Assembly: GCA_009760855.2 (NCBI GenBank)
Contig: WPIO01000115.1
Span: 1,038,501-1,102,500, forward strand
Source: Cristatella mucedo
Taxonomy: Eukaryota > Bryozoa > Phylactolaemata > Cristatellidae
DNA: 64,000 nt
Direction of reading: 5' to 3'
Every line of letters starts with the position of its first letter. The stretch's first letter is position 1. The notes under the pieces are model-generated. The model searched no databases, was not told the origin of the DNA, and worked only from the letters and a program-made list of their open reading frames with translations. The position numbers were made by a program, and so were the translations under genes. Positions 11,752 to 22,746 of the stretch are shown here, piece after piece.

Positions 11752-11885
11752 AAAATGGGGACCATACGAGTGGAATAGTAGAGCTCGAGGTAATTCAGTT
11801 GCCTGAGGGACGCCGAGAAACGCTCAGGGACGCATTATATGCTCCGACAAATGTTCGTCATTACTCGGAGCACAATCTTTCGTAG
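11752..11885 (+). mobile_element. Copia-like pol fragment fused to the partial LTR
   Basis: The frame reading NGDHTSGIVELEV ... LRDALYAPTNVRH ... HNLS resembles the stretch before the integrase zinc finger of Ty1/Copia polyproteins, where a conserved L-x-DVLYVP...NLLSV motif occurs. It directly follows the broken LTR, so this looks like an internally deleted element. Short and diverged, so the assignment is tentative. Confidence 0.45.
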
Positions 11886-12595
11886 TACATCTAATACTAT
11901 CAATTGCTGGTGAGATTGAAAAAGACGCGTCCCTAAATCGCTTCCAGCAGAAAAATACAGACTTTTTAAATAAAAAGTTAATTACGATTTTTGAGTGCTC
12001 ACTGTTTTATATTGTTAATTTACGATAAAGAATACAAAAATTGAAAACTTCTTAGGTACAATTTTTCTCACTTTCCACAGGAGAATACTTCGCATGTCAT
12101 TATACCTATTTTCCGGCCCGAGAAAGTGTTTGGAAGCAGATAAGACATTTTGAGCATACACTTGGCTTGGCTCTTAAGCATGCTGACAAATAGTTGTGAA
12201 ACATTCAGTTGGTGGCTTGCATAATTACAGAATAGCTGATTAGTATCTCTAGGACTGTCGCTATCAATATCTCTAGCAACGCTGACTGTTCACTTCGCTG
12301 GGTTGCTAGAGAGGGCACTGTATGCGTGCCTTTGCTTTGGCCCCACCTGATGGCTACGTAGCAGAGCATTCTTGAGCGACTCGCATTAGTCGCTTCACCG
12401 TGCTTTTGGTTGGTTTTCGTGCATCGGAAGGTGCATGTAAAGGACGCCGGAAAGAGGTTCCACTGCACTTTGGTGCTCGTCTGTTGGGCGGCATGCAACA
12501 ACGTGTACGTACCAAGTTTCAAATTATGCACCCTCCATTTAAGGTTTGATGTTTGTCTCTTTTGCTAAAGGGCGTACGGTTTGCAGTTAATCGGC
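11886..12595. other. No gene recognised
   Basis: AT-rich unassigned DNA. The 108-codon minus frame at 12205-12531 has no motif. Confidence 0.45.
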
Positions 12596-13110
12596 GAATG
12601 CCAAGTTTAGTTCTTATGCTTACCCACTCGACCTACAAGGTCCGGCATTCATTGGCTCCTTCAAATCTTGCCGAACTGCTATGCCAGTTTCCGCCTACTC
12701 TTGCCCTTAGGTTCTACGTAAACGATAATTTCGCTTTTCCGTTCCTTCTGCCTCAGAATATAAGTGACCGAGACTTTCGCTCTACAGATAACTCAGTGAC
12801 TACAGATATAACTCCTACGATTCGTGATCAATAAAAACTGCTCTCGTGTTGTCTTTTGAGACTCGTTTTTTGAATCCGTCCTGAGCTACTACTTCTATTC
12901 TACTTAATGATCCAGCAACTCTTTTGACTCACCTATGCTGTTTACTTTATCCGCGTAGCCTGAGATTAAGTTTAGCGGCTACCGAATGTGTGACACAAGC
13001 CGTATGGGCTGTGAGTGTGCGGAAAAAACTCTCCTGCCTAAAACCCTCATAATCTCAGTACCTTTGTGGAGCTACAGAGGGAAATACGTTAAATTGCCTT
13101 AAATAACTGC
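12596..13110 (+). mobile_element. LINE B 3' fragment
   Basis: Decayed match to the LINE B C-terminus (reading HSTYKVRHSLAPSNLAELL, compare HKAHHGLAPLHLAELL) followed by the 3'UTR with CTTTGTGGAGCTACAGAGG near 13060. Frame broken. Confidence 0.65.
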
Positions 13111-13216
13111 TACAAGGCTCGACTCATATAAGTGTGCAGGCGATGTGAGAAAACTACATCGAGTGCAAAAGGCAGTAATCGTAAAATAAAGGGCACGTTC
13201 CTCACACTCACGACCA

Positions 13217-14180
13217 TTTATTAGAGCCTAGTTACCTCCAGGCAGACGCAGCACTAGGTGAAGGGCCGACTCTTTATAGATAAGGGGGCGTCGCAGTTGC
13301 CACGTTACTCCACTTCTCGCCGACCTGCACTGGCTACCAGTCAAGCAACGGATTGACTTCAAGGTTTTGTCGCTCACTTTTAGGTCTCTTCATTCTACGG
13401 CTCCAGCCTATCTTTCAGAGATACTACCCCATCAGGCAAAGCATCGTACCACTCGCTTTTCGGAATCCAACAGTCTAGAAATACCTCGTACGAACCTTAA
13501 ATCCTTTGGAGACCGTGCATTTAGCTCGTATGCTCCCACAGCCTGGAACTCCCTCCCGACCTGCATCAGAACATCCCCTGACCTGACCACATTTAAAAGA
13601 AACTTAAAAACATTCCTATTTAGGACAGCATTTAGTGGGTCCTTGTGATTCGTCCTCGATGTGCTTATGCGTGCTGACACTGTTCATGCTGCCACTAACC
13701 ACATTTGCATGCTGACCCAGTGCATGTAACCCCTAACCATGTTATTCATTTTGTTTGTTTTTCAAGCATGATTTTACTTACTATTCTATTGCGTATCACT
13801 TTGCAGCAAATGTAAAGCGCCTAGAAAGAGATTAAGTTCTCTGAGGGCGTTTTATCAAGTGCAATATTATTATTATTATTATTAGATGTGGTAATCAGAC
13901 AGGATTCGTCCGTCTTGCAGCTGCTTGACAGAAAAAAATCAGTTGCTGCTGATCGAGAGAAATGCTTTCCTCGTCTTTGATCTTGGCCAAGACGTTCTCA
14001 AACAAATCTAAAGGCTCGAAATAAAGCGTCATCGTCTTGCCAGTGAGTTTCTGGACAATGTTTGGCATACCTCCTCGAAGCCTTAGGACGAGGTGAAGTG
14101 TTGAATCCGTCTCAACGTTGTAGTCGGAAAGTGAGCGGCTATTCTCCAACTACTTCCCAACAAAAATGAGCTGGTTCTAT
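13217..14180 (-). pseudogene. Ubiquitin copy 2 (truncated pseudogene), split by a LINE A insertion
   Basis: On the minus strand the right part (about 13888-14180) reads the end of one unit ([20 protein letters not shown] then GG) and most of a second ([30 protein letters not shown]) with many substitutions and a frameshift. The left part (13217-13281) holds the 3' end of the gene with the AATAAA signal at 13217-13222 and matches the 19.1-kb copy. Between them a LINE A 3' fragment has inserted. No codon-1 exon is found next to it; homology ends near 14180. With at least four disruptive changes this cannot make ubiquitin. Confidence 0.8.
13282..13882 (+). mobile_element. Very young 5'-truncated LINE A insertion with target duplication
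   Basis: This ~600-base copy is almost identical to bases 7024-7615 of the 6.49-kb element (few mismatches) and ends in (ATT)n. It interrupts the ubiquitin unit and is flanked by the 5-bp repeat TAGAT (13277-13281 and 13883-13887), the expected target-site duplication. The open frame 13367-13648 is the RT C-terminus only. Confidence 0.9.
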
Positions 14181-14454
14181 TCAGGTGATCATGATGGTGC
14201 ATCCATCCTCTTCACCTGCTCACCCTGATGATAATCGAAACAGCTGTTCACCGGTGGCTTAGCAAAGGAACAGTACAGGCCTGTAGTTACTACTAAGCGC
14301 ATGCGGCTAACACAGAGTCACACACTGAACCACCTACCGTTAAGCAAGCACAGCCAATCTCGACTCGGACTAAAAAAGGGGACCTTGTAAGTGGACGCGC
14401 ATCTTCACTTGCAGTCGGCGAACACGACACCGGTTAGAACTTACCCGAAATCTG

Positions 14455-14610
14455 GCACTAACCCTAAACGCTAAACCCTAAACGCTGAAACCCATCAGTC
14501 CCTAACCCTAAACCTTTAAAACATCGAAACCGAAAACCCTAAACCCTTAACATCAAGCCCTGAACCCTAAAAACCCTAAAACCCTAGAATCCAAAACCTA
14601 AAACCGTATA
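14455..14610. repeat. Degenerate telomere-like CCCTAAA repeats
   Basis: About 150 bases of CCCTAAA and CCTAAACC type units with interruptions (CTAACCCTAAACGCTAAACC at 14458 is an example). Interstitial telomere-like tracts arise from end healing, chromosome fusion or telomerase-mediated repair. The 7-base CCCTAAA unit differs from the TTAGGG unit usual in animals. Confidence 0.6.
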
Positions 14611-14715
14611 CCGGGGGAATTCATAGTCCCACCTTAGGGGGAATGTCCGGCGGAAATGTCAGGAGGAATGTCCGGGGTGGTATACGTCCAGGGGGGAAAT
14701 ATCCGTACCACAAGC
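14611..14715 (+). repeat. G-rich degenerate tandem motif
   Basis: Several spaced repeats of a GGGGGAATGTCCGG-like unit (14637, about 14665) follow the telomere-like tract. They may be a short minisatellite. Confidence 0.45.
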
Positions 14716-15329
14716 CCAAGAGGTGCAAGGGAAGTGACCTATATATTCCACTGCAAAATGTATGTGGGTTAACGCACGTGTGACAATGAAGAAGGTTGAT
14801 CTCAAAACTGACGCGTTATTAGGATGCCAGCGATTGTTACGTCATTGCGGTCCTTGCCCGTACGTTCTTATGAGGTATGAACTTAGCTGCGACTCAATAA
14901 GTAGTTTTTAACAAGCGTTACAATGCAACAATGCAGTCCAAATAAAGTTCCCGAGGAACACCGGTTAGTTGCTCAGTAGCGCCAAGGCACAAAGTAGCCT
15001 CCCTAAAGCGTGACGGAACGCTTCTTCTAGTGCATACTTGACCATTAGCAATGGCGGCGCCGTAAGCATGTCGACCAGTTGGCGGTCCAGAGCTTGCATG
15101 GAGTCGTCGTCGGTGTCAGCCTCGTAGGCTATTCGAACCATGTCCGGCTGAAAACCGTGTACTGGGTTGAGAAAAGTAGGCACTCGGAGGGGGTCGCGGT
15201 GTTTAGTGCGAGAGAATATCCTGACAGTCAAGGGAAACTTAACCGAATCACAAGCCGCTAGAGCACGCCCATTAAGTGAGCTTGATGCGTAGTGTCTCCG
15301 GCCAATAACAGAAGTTATGCGAAGGTGTG
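14716..15329. other. No gene recognised
   Basis: A 127-codon frame on minus (14965-15348) and a 60-codon frame on plus overlap here. Neither shows a motif, splice sites or promoter. Confidence 0.4.
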
Positions 15330-15425
15330 ACATGGAGCCCCAAGGCATGTGTGCAGCGCCTGAATAGAGATTAGGTTCTCTTAGGGCGACATTTAAATGA
15401 ATTATATATATATGAATTATATATT
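15330..15425 (+). mobile_element. SINE-1 tail
   Basis: GCAGCGCCTGAATAGAGATT then AGGTTCTCTTAGGGCG and an AT-rich (TA)n end match the 3' tail of the SINE at 55.8 kb. The tRNA-like head is not recognisable. Confidence 0.55.
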
Positions 15426-15754
15426 AGGTCGAAGAAATGCTGCTAACGCACAGCATAAAGTATTTACAAACAAAAGAAATCTGCTTCGGCACGGAAACCA
15501 GCGTTAGTGCGAATCGTCTTCAGAAAGAAAATCGACGGTTATGAGGTACACAATATATTGCCAGAAGCGTCTTAAGTAACATGTATAGACGTCGTGTGAT
15601 GACGGTAGGTTGACGTAACCTGCGTAGCCAGGCGCTTCAGCTGTAGTTTGGTTGTTCCTATCATCATTCATAGAATACCAGTTATCGGTGTGTAAGTACG
15701 TTGGTCAATGTTAACAACACATTGTTAGGGTGTCAAAATTTATTCAGCCAATGC

Positions 15755-15959
15755 AAGAGAGAGAGAGAGAGAGGGAGAGGGTAAAAGAGAGCGTGAGAGA
15801 GAGAGAGACAGACAGACACAGAGACAGAGAGACTGGGAGAGACTGTGAGTGACAGGGAGAGACAGTGAGAGACAGGGAGAGACAGGGAGAGACAAAGAAA
15901 AACAGAGAAAGACAGAGAGATTCAGAGAGAGAGAGAGAGACAGAGAGAGAGGCAGAGAG

Positions 15960-16000
<41 letters not shown>

Positions 16001-16006
16001 AGAAGT
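15755..16006. repeat. (GA)n and GACAGAGAGA minisatellite array
   Basis: Purine-rich array of GAGA, GACAGA, GACAGGGAGA units over about 250 bases. Long Ser/Leu/Arg-Glu frames across it are artefacts of the repeat. Confidence 0.9.
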
Positions 16007-17250
16007 CTTGGCCAAGCGACAAGATATAAGTTATCGCAGTCGGCCACTTCAAGACGGATGTGGGTTCAGTTAAGTCTGAGCTCGAGGGAGATGGATCTGG
16101 CAGCTCGCAAGTAAGCGAGAAGCCAGCGGTTCCTCCGAGTTTTTGTGCGACCTCAAAGGTACAGTCCCTGAGGTGCGAGGCAGATTTTAAGACTGCATGT
16201 GTCTGCAGTGTCGCTTCGGGCATGCATGCGATGGGGCGCTGCATGGTGATTAACTAGGAACTGTGGGCTGGTACGGTGAGCAGGGTGCAGGGGTCCTCCC
16301 GACCTTTTCTAGCCAATCGGCACGCAGCACTCCTAGTGCTGGGCACAAGCAACGGGCTTAGCCAATCAGAGCCCAGCGGTCCTGAGCCTCAGTCGACTGG
16401 AAGCTATGGTTAGAGTTAGCTTCCACACCAATTGAGTGATTATTAAACGCTGTTGAGTTCAGTTGTGCTCAAAGTGTTCCACATAGTTTCATGTTTGGAA
16501 ATACGCAAAAATTCAAGTTCACAACAAGCAAAATGCGGCTCGTACACCTAAGCTGATTACGGCAATCTCATAAGCTTGCAGCCTCAGCGTCAAAGCAATT
16601 GGCTCTCATTCGAAGATCTGCTGACGAGGACTAGCTCATACTCAAGAGGCACTGCACTATGCCCTCCTTTAAAATATGTCCGTCATCGAATCTTCAGTTG
16701 CTGGCAGACGCGTAGTGCTCGTGACAGCGTTAATTCAGCTTGCAGCCTGCAGAAATCACTTCGTTTGCTCAGTCGGCCGGATGTAGAGGCCATGCTGGAA
16801 TTGAGCCGTCTTCAAGACTAGCACGGACTGAGTCCTGGTACTGACCGTTTCCTGCAGTAAGCTTTTAAAAAATCTATCTCAGAATCGTTGAAATATAAAT
16901 ATTTTTATATACCGGATCCTAATTTTGATAGGCCTAAATAGCTCTAGCTTGTGGTAAAGCTTAGCAAATAGTGAACCTGATTTCGTAATTCTTTAGTGAT
17001 TCAGGAGCCGCAGGTCAGTATGTGCAGCAGGTTTTTGCAGTTGGTGCATAAGCAGGACTTTTTTTCTGAATAAAGGAAAGCCGAGTTCTGTTGGCACTGA
17101 ATTCGTGATTCATTGAATACCGTGCCTGGCTGCTAGCCTGTTTTCAATTAGCAAACTCAGTGCTATAACTTCAACCTGAATCCCTCTGCTTGACTCATGT
17201 ACACCTAAGCTTTCGTGGGGCACACTTTCGTATGCAAGTGATGATTTCTA
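16007..17250. other. No gene assigned
   Basis: Open frames at 16060-16257 and 16576-16821 (+) have protein-like composition but no recognised motif. They may be extra exons of the unassigned + strand gene that follows, but I cannot support this. Confidence 0.35.
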
Positions 17251-17251
17251 A

Positions 17252-17512
17252 TATTCCAAATTGGTAGAAGATACACTCTCGTTCAAATTACCTGAGTTGA
17301 CGCACAAACTCCTGCGACCAGGAGAAAAGGCCAACCAGCAGGGGCACACCATGTGCTGCTGACGCTGTGGAGCCGAGGCTGAGCACTCGCATTGCGATAA
17401 GAAATCAAACTCTGCACTAGAGATATGAAAGCTAGCCAGTTAATGCAGGAGTTTGTTGCCTGATTAGGTCAACCTGAGCAGGAGTTCTACTTGGAAATAG
17501 ATTTGCCTCGAG
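17252..17512 (+). pseudogene. Exon-like segments of an unassigned gene (two pieces)
   Basis: From 17252 the frame reads YSKLVEDTLSFKLPELTHKL and on through RPGEKANQQGHTMCC, a TGA at 17360, then RCGAEAEHSHCDKKS up to a TGA at 17426. A second piece in another frame (about 17411-17512) reads MKASQLMQEFVA, a TGA at 17461, then LGQPEQEFYLEIDLPR and a perfect donor G|GTGAGT at 17513. The Cys-Cys..Cys..His..Cys spacing could be a zinc-binding group. The composition and donor suggest real coding ancestry; the two in-frame TGA codons suggest decay. I do not recognise the family. Confidence 0.35.
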
Positions 17513-18898
17513 GTGAGTGATGGTTTATTGGATTTCGTTACTAAAAAAAGGATATGGCTGGCTGTGAGGTTCTTCTAATCTCAGGAAAGCTAGTGGTGGC
17601 TTGTTTAAGGTGCTGCCTTTTTGTTTGCGAAAAGGAAAACAAGCTGAGTTTTCCGTTCGCTATGCTATATTGGCTTGCCGTGCAAAGTCTAGCTTGTAAT
17701 TTGGTGGATTGCGTTTTGAATACATTGAGACTGTAGGGTTTCACATGCTAAAATACGAACCGCATCACATTGAGGCAGCGTAGTTTCAATGTAAGTGAAA
17801 GTTTTACGAATTATTTCCATTAATCACTATCTTTAATCCAAAAAGTCGCCAACTATATTATACTTGCACAGCTTTGCTTATGCCGGTGTAGCAAACGCTG
17901 AGGGCCTGCCAACATCCTGCCTTAAATGCTCCGACACGTCCCTGAGTCAACGTGCCGCCAGGCGCAGCATCTTTGATCCTATCGGGCTCCAAGTACAAGC
18001 TCTGCTATTATGCTTCAACTGACTTGCTGAAGGAACACCGAAATTGCATTAAGCCTGCCCTGCAGCGGCAGAATAATATTCTATCATTCTCTTTCGTTCA
18101 AGAAATGTAATATTTGTACATCAGCATATACAGAGCTAAATTCGTGAATCTAACATTTAATTAAACTTAAGTGTTGCTGAATCGTCTATAATGGGTATAT
18201 TGGTCCACTTGTCTGTACGCAGTGCAGCACCTGCCGGAAAATTAATTGGCCTACGTGAAATCATTCCAAAAACTCAAACATAGAACTGGGTTCTAGTGCG
18301 GAACAATACATTAATACAATTAGGTATTTGTTAATGCAATTCCCTCTAAATTCCAATAAATACGTGAGTGTTCAATCAAGCTTCGAAGGGGCACAGTGCC
18401 GTTTGGCATAGTGATAATGCGAAGTCCAGACGCCCCACTAAAGTAGACAGGGACAATAACGTCTGCCTTCAATTTGCTTCTCATTGTCTTTCCTGTTGCA
18501 CTCTAGCTATCGCCTTACCTTCCTTTTGCCAGTCTAATATCAAGCACTGCAACTAGCAGTGACAAAAATGTATTGCATTTGTCAACCTTTTCTTGCTACC
18601 AGGTATCGAACCGAATTTAGATATTTAAATTTTATCCACGCTGCTCTGCTTAGGAATAACAATTATCCTCCGTTCCACTAATAAAACAGTAGGCCTTTAT
18701 TCCAAAAATCTTGGTTTTATAAGCGTTATTGAACGCTATTAATCGCATTAAAATAAATTTGCACATCTAGTTATGGCTATTACAGAGCTTAACTATAGAA
18801 AGTCGGTAGTTGGTACACTGAGCTTTTTAGAATAACTCTTCTGCGTGCCAGATTTTCCTGCAAATTGTATGCAACTCTCACTACGCAGTAGATACATG
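17513..18898. other. No gene recognised
   Basis: AT-rich DNA, likely intronic if the flanking exon-like segments belong together. The frame 17554-17736 has no motif. Confidence 0.4.
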
Positions 18899-18990
18899 AC
18901 TACCGAATGCCTATAAAAAATGGCAAGGGCGACTAATAAGCTATACAAAGCTCTTCTACGTAACACCTACGTCTTTGCGGCTTTGTTTTG
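18899..18990 (+). mobile_element. Short LINE B 3'UTR fragment
   Basis: CTACCGAATGCCTATAAAAA...GCTATACAAAGCTCTTCTACG matches the CTACCGAATGCGTAC...GCTATACAAA...CTG region of the 3.3-kb copy. Confidence 0.5.
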
Positions 18991-19136
18991 CTGCTGAAGG
19001 AGGCACGTTACGTCACCTTAAATTTCAGCTGCCAGGCTCAGGTTAGTAGAGTGGGTAGAAAGCACGAGACAACTACATCTAGTGCAGCACAGCGTTGTTC
19101 GTGAAGTAAAGAGCACGTTTTCCACACTCGTGACCA

Positions 19137-19917
<781 letters not shown>

Positions 19918-19969
19918 TTTGTGTACCTACAAGCATTTAAAAGGAACCGCATTTTTAACGACTACAAGC

Positions 19970-20045
19970 TGCTGTTGAGCCCACGACCTCGGTAAGACCT
20001 TGGTAGGGGCGAGCACCTTAACCGCTAGACCAAACCAGCTCGGCA
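19970..20045 (-). mobile_element. SINE-1 head upstream of ubiquitin copy 3
   Basis: Minus strand reads a tRNA-like head: TTTGGTCTAGCGGTTAAGG (A-box region) and ACCGAGGTCGTGGGCTCAA (B-box region). The tail is missing or diverged. It lies about 55-130 bases upstream of the ubiquitin ATG, inside its leader or 5'UTR intron. Confidence 0.65.
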
Positions 20046-20506
20046 AGATGCCATTTATAACGCAAACGCAAAACCGGGCCGCATTTTGTGCCTTGGAAGC
20101 AGCTGCTGCAAGTTCGTCTGCTGTTCGTCTTCTGCCAGAAGTGGGCAGTGATTCTCTCGCTGCAAGTTGCAAAGCGTCTGACAAAAAATCATCTTATAAT
20201 TTGCTCGGAAACTACGGACTATTTCAATAGTTATTAACATGAAAGTTAATACCTCAATTATAATCTAACTCTTGAAGTGCTTGTCTCTTAAGCCTTTCTC
20301 GATGGATCTCGGATAACTTGCAAAAGCATAGCCTCATTCAAGAGGATGTGGCCTGCTTTGAATGAAATTTTACTATTTTGTGAGAGGACCTAACGAAGCC
20401 TGCTAAGCATAGCATCCTTGACCCCTGGGCCAGAGAAGTCCTGCTATAAGCAAAAGATGACTTGAAAAAAAAATTGTTTTTTTGGCGGCATTCTACGGCA
20501 CGCTAG
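20046..20506. other. No gene assigned
   Basis: A 61-codon + frame at 20048-20230 and a minus frame overlap here. No motif. Confidence 0.4.
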
Positions 20507-20677
20507 ACTTCCGGTTTTGAAAAGAGGTATTTTGAGGCTGAACGCCTTACCCAGGCAGCTAATACGGACGATCTAAATTTCGCCTGCATGGCCATGGTGC
20601 TACAGGATCTAACCATTCTGAGCTGCACACACGATTTAACTAAGTGCGGACGCCTCCTTTGTGGCGGAGGAGGCGGC
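20507..20677 (+). CDS. Exon-like segment of unassigned gene (57 open codons)
   Basis: An AG at 20505-20506 is followed by 57 open codons reading TSGFEKRYFEAERLTQAANT, DDLNFACMAMVLQDLTILSC and THDLTKCGRLLC before a TGA at 20678. There is no ATG at the start, so it would be an internal exon; the donor is uncertain (GT at about 20645 or 20661). The helical, Leu-rich composition is protein-like. Three further exon-like blocks follow on the same strand within 2 kb. Family not recognised. Confidence 0.4.
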
Positions 20678-21016
20678 TGAGGCACCTCTTGGGCTCCAGT
20701 TAGCCCACTAGCTAGCCAGTCTGGGTTGATTCCTCCATCTTTACGTCCCAGTAAAGGAGACTTCAGGTAAAACACTCACAAATAAAACCGCCGGTCATAA
20801 TAATCTAGCAGGAGTTTACTTTATAGTGTGCCGGAAAAAAATAAAAATCATAAGCAATTATTGCACTCTTGTCGGTAAATCTTACCTCCAGTGCAGCGGC
20901 TCTCGATAATTACTTTGTGCTACTATGTGCATACTTTGTGCCGTTATATAGAGAGCGAAGCAGAACCAGACAGAAATGAAGGACGCCTGCCACATAGTGT
21001 CACCCACAGTGTACAG

Positions 21017-21198
21017 CTGACTTTAAGTTGCCCTTGTTTAACCTAGTAGATAAGGTCCTTGCCTTTAACAACCCGGAACGTAGGAATGAATTAGCTGACC
21101 AAGGTCGCATGCTGGAGCTCTGTCGTGTTTGTGAAAAGACTGAAGAATACAGTCTATTATTTATTAAACAAAGAAAATACGCCCGCATGAATATATAA
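21017..21198 (+). CDS. Exon-like segment of unassigned gene (60 open codons)
   Basis: After an acceptor-like GTACAG (ending 21016) the frame reads DFKLPLFNLVDKVLAFNNPE, RRNELADQGRMLELCRVCEK and TEEYSLLFIKQRKYARM to a TAA at 21196-21198. The C-x-x-C pair (CRVCEK) may be part of a zinc-binding site. No ATG at the start, so an internal exon is most likely. It belongs with the neighbours at 20.5, 21.5, 22.3 and 22.4 kb by strand and spacing. I cannot name it. Confidence 0.4.
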
Positions 21199-21469
21199 CA
21201 TCAATACAGAAATACTGGACTTACAGGAATACCATTTCTGAGTACCAGGGTTTTCCGCCAATTAAGGCAATGGAAACGCTGCTTAAAAGATAACTGGATG
21301 TTGCCAACTGCATGCCAAAAACGTGGTTTGGATTTCAAATAATGGAACGAATTATGTCGAGTGCTTGACACAGCAAACACATTAGACCAGGCCAATCCAG
21401 GCCACGCCGCTGCTTTCAATGGTCCTGGTGCATTAGCCTTTCGTTCTGCCCAGAAATACTTTCGTTTAG

Positions 21470-21634
21470 GTTGAGGGCAGTTACAAAATTACGTTGACAA
21501 GCCACTCCAGCTGGTTCGACGGGTGCATCGAAGAAGAGAAGATCTCCGTTGCCGCGTTAAAAAAGTGTGCCGAGGAAGTTTGGGGATTTCAGCCAGGCGT
21601 TATACCCGTCAATATAGCGTCAAACTTATTTTAG
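21470..21634 (+). CDS. Exon-like segment of unassigned gene (54 codons, stop)
   Basis: A good acceptor (TTTCGTTTAG ending 21469) precedes 54 open codons: VEGSYKITLTSHSSWFDGCI, EEEKISVAALKKCAEEVWGF, QPGVIPVNIASNLF, then TAG. The reading has a compact globular-domain look. It may be an internal exon whose donor is one of the GT dinucleotides before the stop (for example GTTATA or GTCAAT near 21596-21610). Confidence 0.4.
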   Translation, partial: VEGSYKITLTSHSSWFDGCIEEEKISVAALKKCAEEVWGFQPGVIPVNIASNLF

Positions 21635-22260
21635 TATAGGTCTCCATAGATTACAAGCAATGTCCTTTAACATTTTCCCCCTTGTGCATGCTGAAAATTT
21701 GCCAGAAACGCATATCTATGGGTACTGATACGACCGCAACTCGCTCGTCTGGGAGTAAAAATCATTGTAGTCGTGACGGAAATTTTGAAATGGACACGAT
21801 GTACTCACAGCACCCGTGCTAACTTCCATCCGGTAGCCGATGAGCCGGAAGGTGTGTACTTCGGTTAGCTGTGCTAACACTGTGCAGCAGGTAGCATCCG
21901 TGCAAATGCAATTCAACTTGAGAACCTTGTTTAAGGAGCTAAAGTGAAAATACGAAGAATACAGAATTTCTTCAAACTATTATTTAGACGTCAGCAAAAT
22001 TCAAGATTATGTGATATGCAAGAAAAAACTTCGCGCCGGGCCACAGCCTTCTAAGAGTGTGTAAACATGTTCAGCATGTTCACTTTCTGTCTTCCCCAAC
22101 TAACATCTAATGCCGATTCTAACTTTATGTTATTGTACCTACAACCTGGTACAATTTCGCTGTTTGTGTGATTCATCAGAGCGGAGCATTCTTCTCTTCA
22201 ACCCGGCAGTTAACTGAAGCAGGCTGCTGTGATTAGGGGTTTACAGCTACCACTCATTAG
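21635..22260 (+). other. Decayed coding-like DNA
   Basis: Short protein-like runs in shifting frames occur (FPLVHAENLPETHIYGY near 21676-21726; FHPVADEPEGVYFG near 21825-21865) but each is cut by stops. They may be remnants of more exons of the same unassigned gene. Confidence 0.3.
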
Positions 22261-22365
22261 TGTGCCATGGATTTAGCATTTGACGAGCTTGACGGGTCTG
22301 TCACACTATCAGTGGTTCGCAATGGGCTAAATATATGGCAACAGTTTCCGGAGAAGCAACTTTTG
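22261..22365 (+). CDS. Exon-like segment of unassigned gene (35 codons)
   Basis: An acceptor-like CACTCATTAG ends at 22260; the frame then reads CAMDLAFDELDGSVTLSVV and RNGLNIWQQFPEKQLL before TAA at 22366. A donor GTAATA overlaps the stop. Alternating hydrophobic residues suggest beta strands. Unrecognised. Confidence 0.35.
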
Positions 22366-22425
22366 TAATAAGGCTGGCATTTAATAATACAAGCAACAAG
22401 GGTGAATGAGATTAAAACGTACTAG

Positions 22426-22746
22426 GCCTGGTTGGAAGAATGGGAAACCCGAGCTGAACCTGAATGTTACTACTGTGGCGACGTCAAGAGCTCCATCTTT
22501 AAGCAACAGGCAGTGCATTCCTGTTTATTTCATTTTATTTTGACGTTTATTATGAATGCATCTCATCACCGAGTAATGGCGATTTACAAATCCAAGGCCA
22601 AAAAGACTTTGCCTTTAGTGAATTTGTTCTGTCTTCCACCCTTGGTGTTACCGTTAGGCACTCTTTACTACCCGGCAAATTACAGACTTAATGCATACAG
22701 AACTTATTATAGTGAGCTAACACGCAAAAGCAATGCGATAGTTTAA
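22426..22746 (+). CDS. Exon-like segment of unassigned gene (long open frame)
   Basis: After the acceptor-like GTACTAG (ending 22425) the frame reads AWLEEWETRAEPECYYCGDV and KSSIFKQQA, continuing open to a TAA at 22744. The first 30 codons look like real protein with a C-x-x-C pair (CYYC); the later part, with SCLFHFILTFIM, may be intron read-through after a donor near 22514 (GCA|GTGCAT). This is the last of the exon-like blocks on +. Confidence 0.35.
   Translation, partial: AWLEEWETRAEPECYYCGDVKSSIFKQQAVHSCLFHFILTFIMNASHHRVMAIYKSKAKKTLPLVNLFCLPPLVLPLGTLYYPANYRLNAYRTYYSELTRKSNAIV

Noticed and set aside
14965-15348. 127-codon minus frame
   Set aside because: No motif, splice site, promoter or homologous partner; overlapped by a plus frame of similar quality.
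15740-16244. Long Ser/Leu-rich and Arg/Glu-rich frames on both strands
   Set aside because: They are produced by the (GA)n array; no frame has non-repetitive coding sequence with support.
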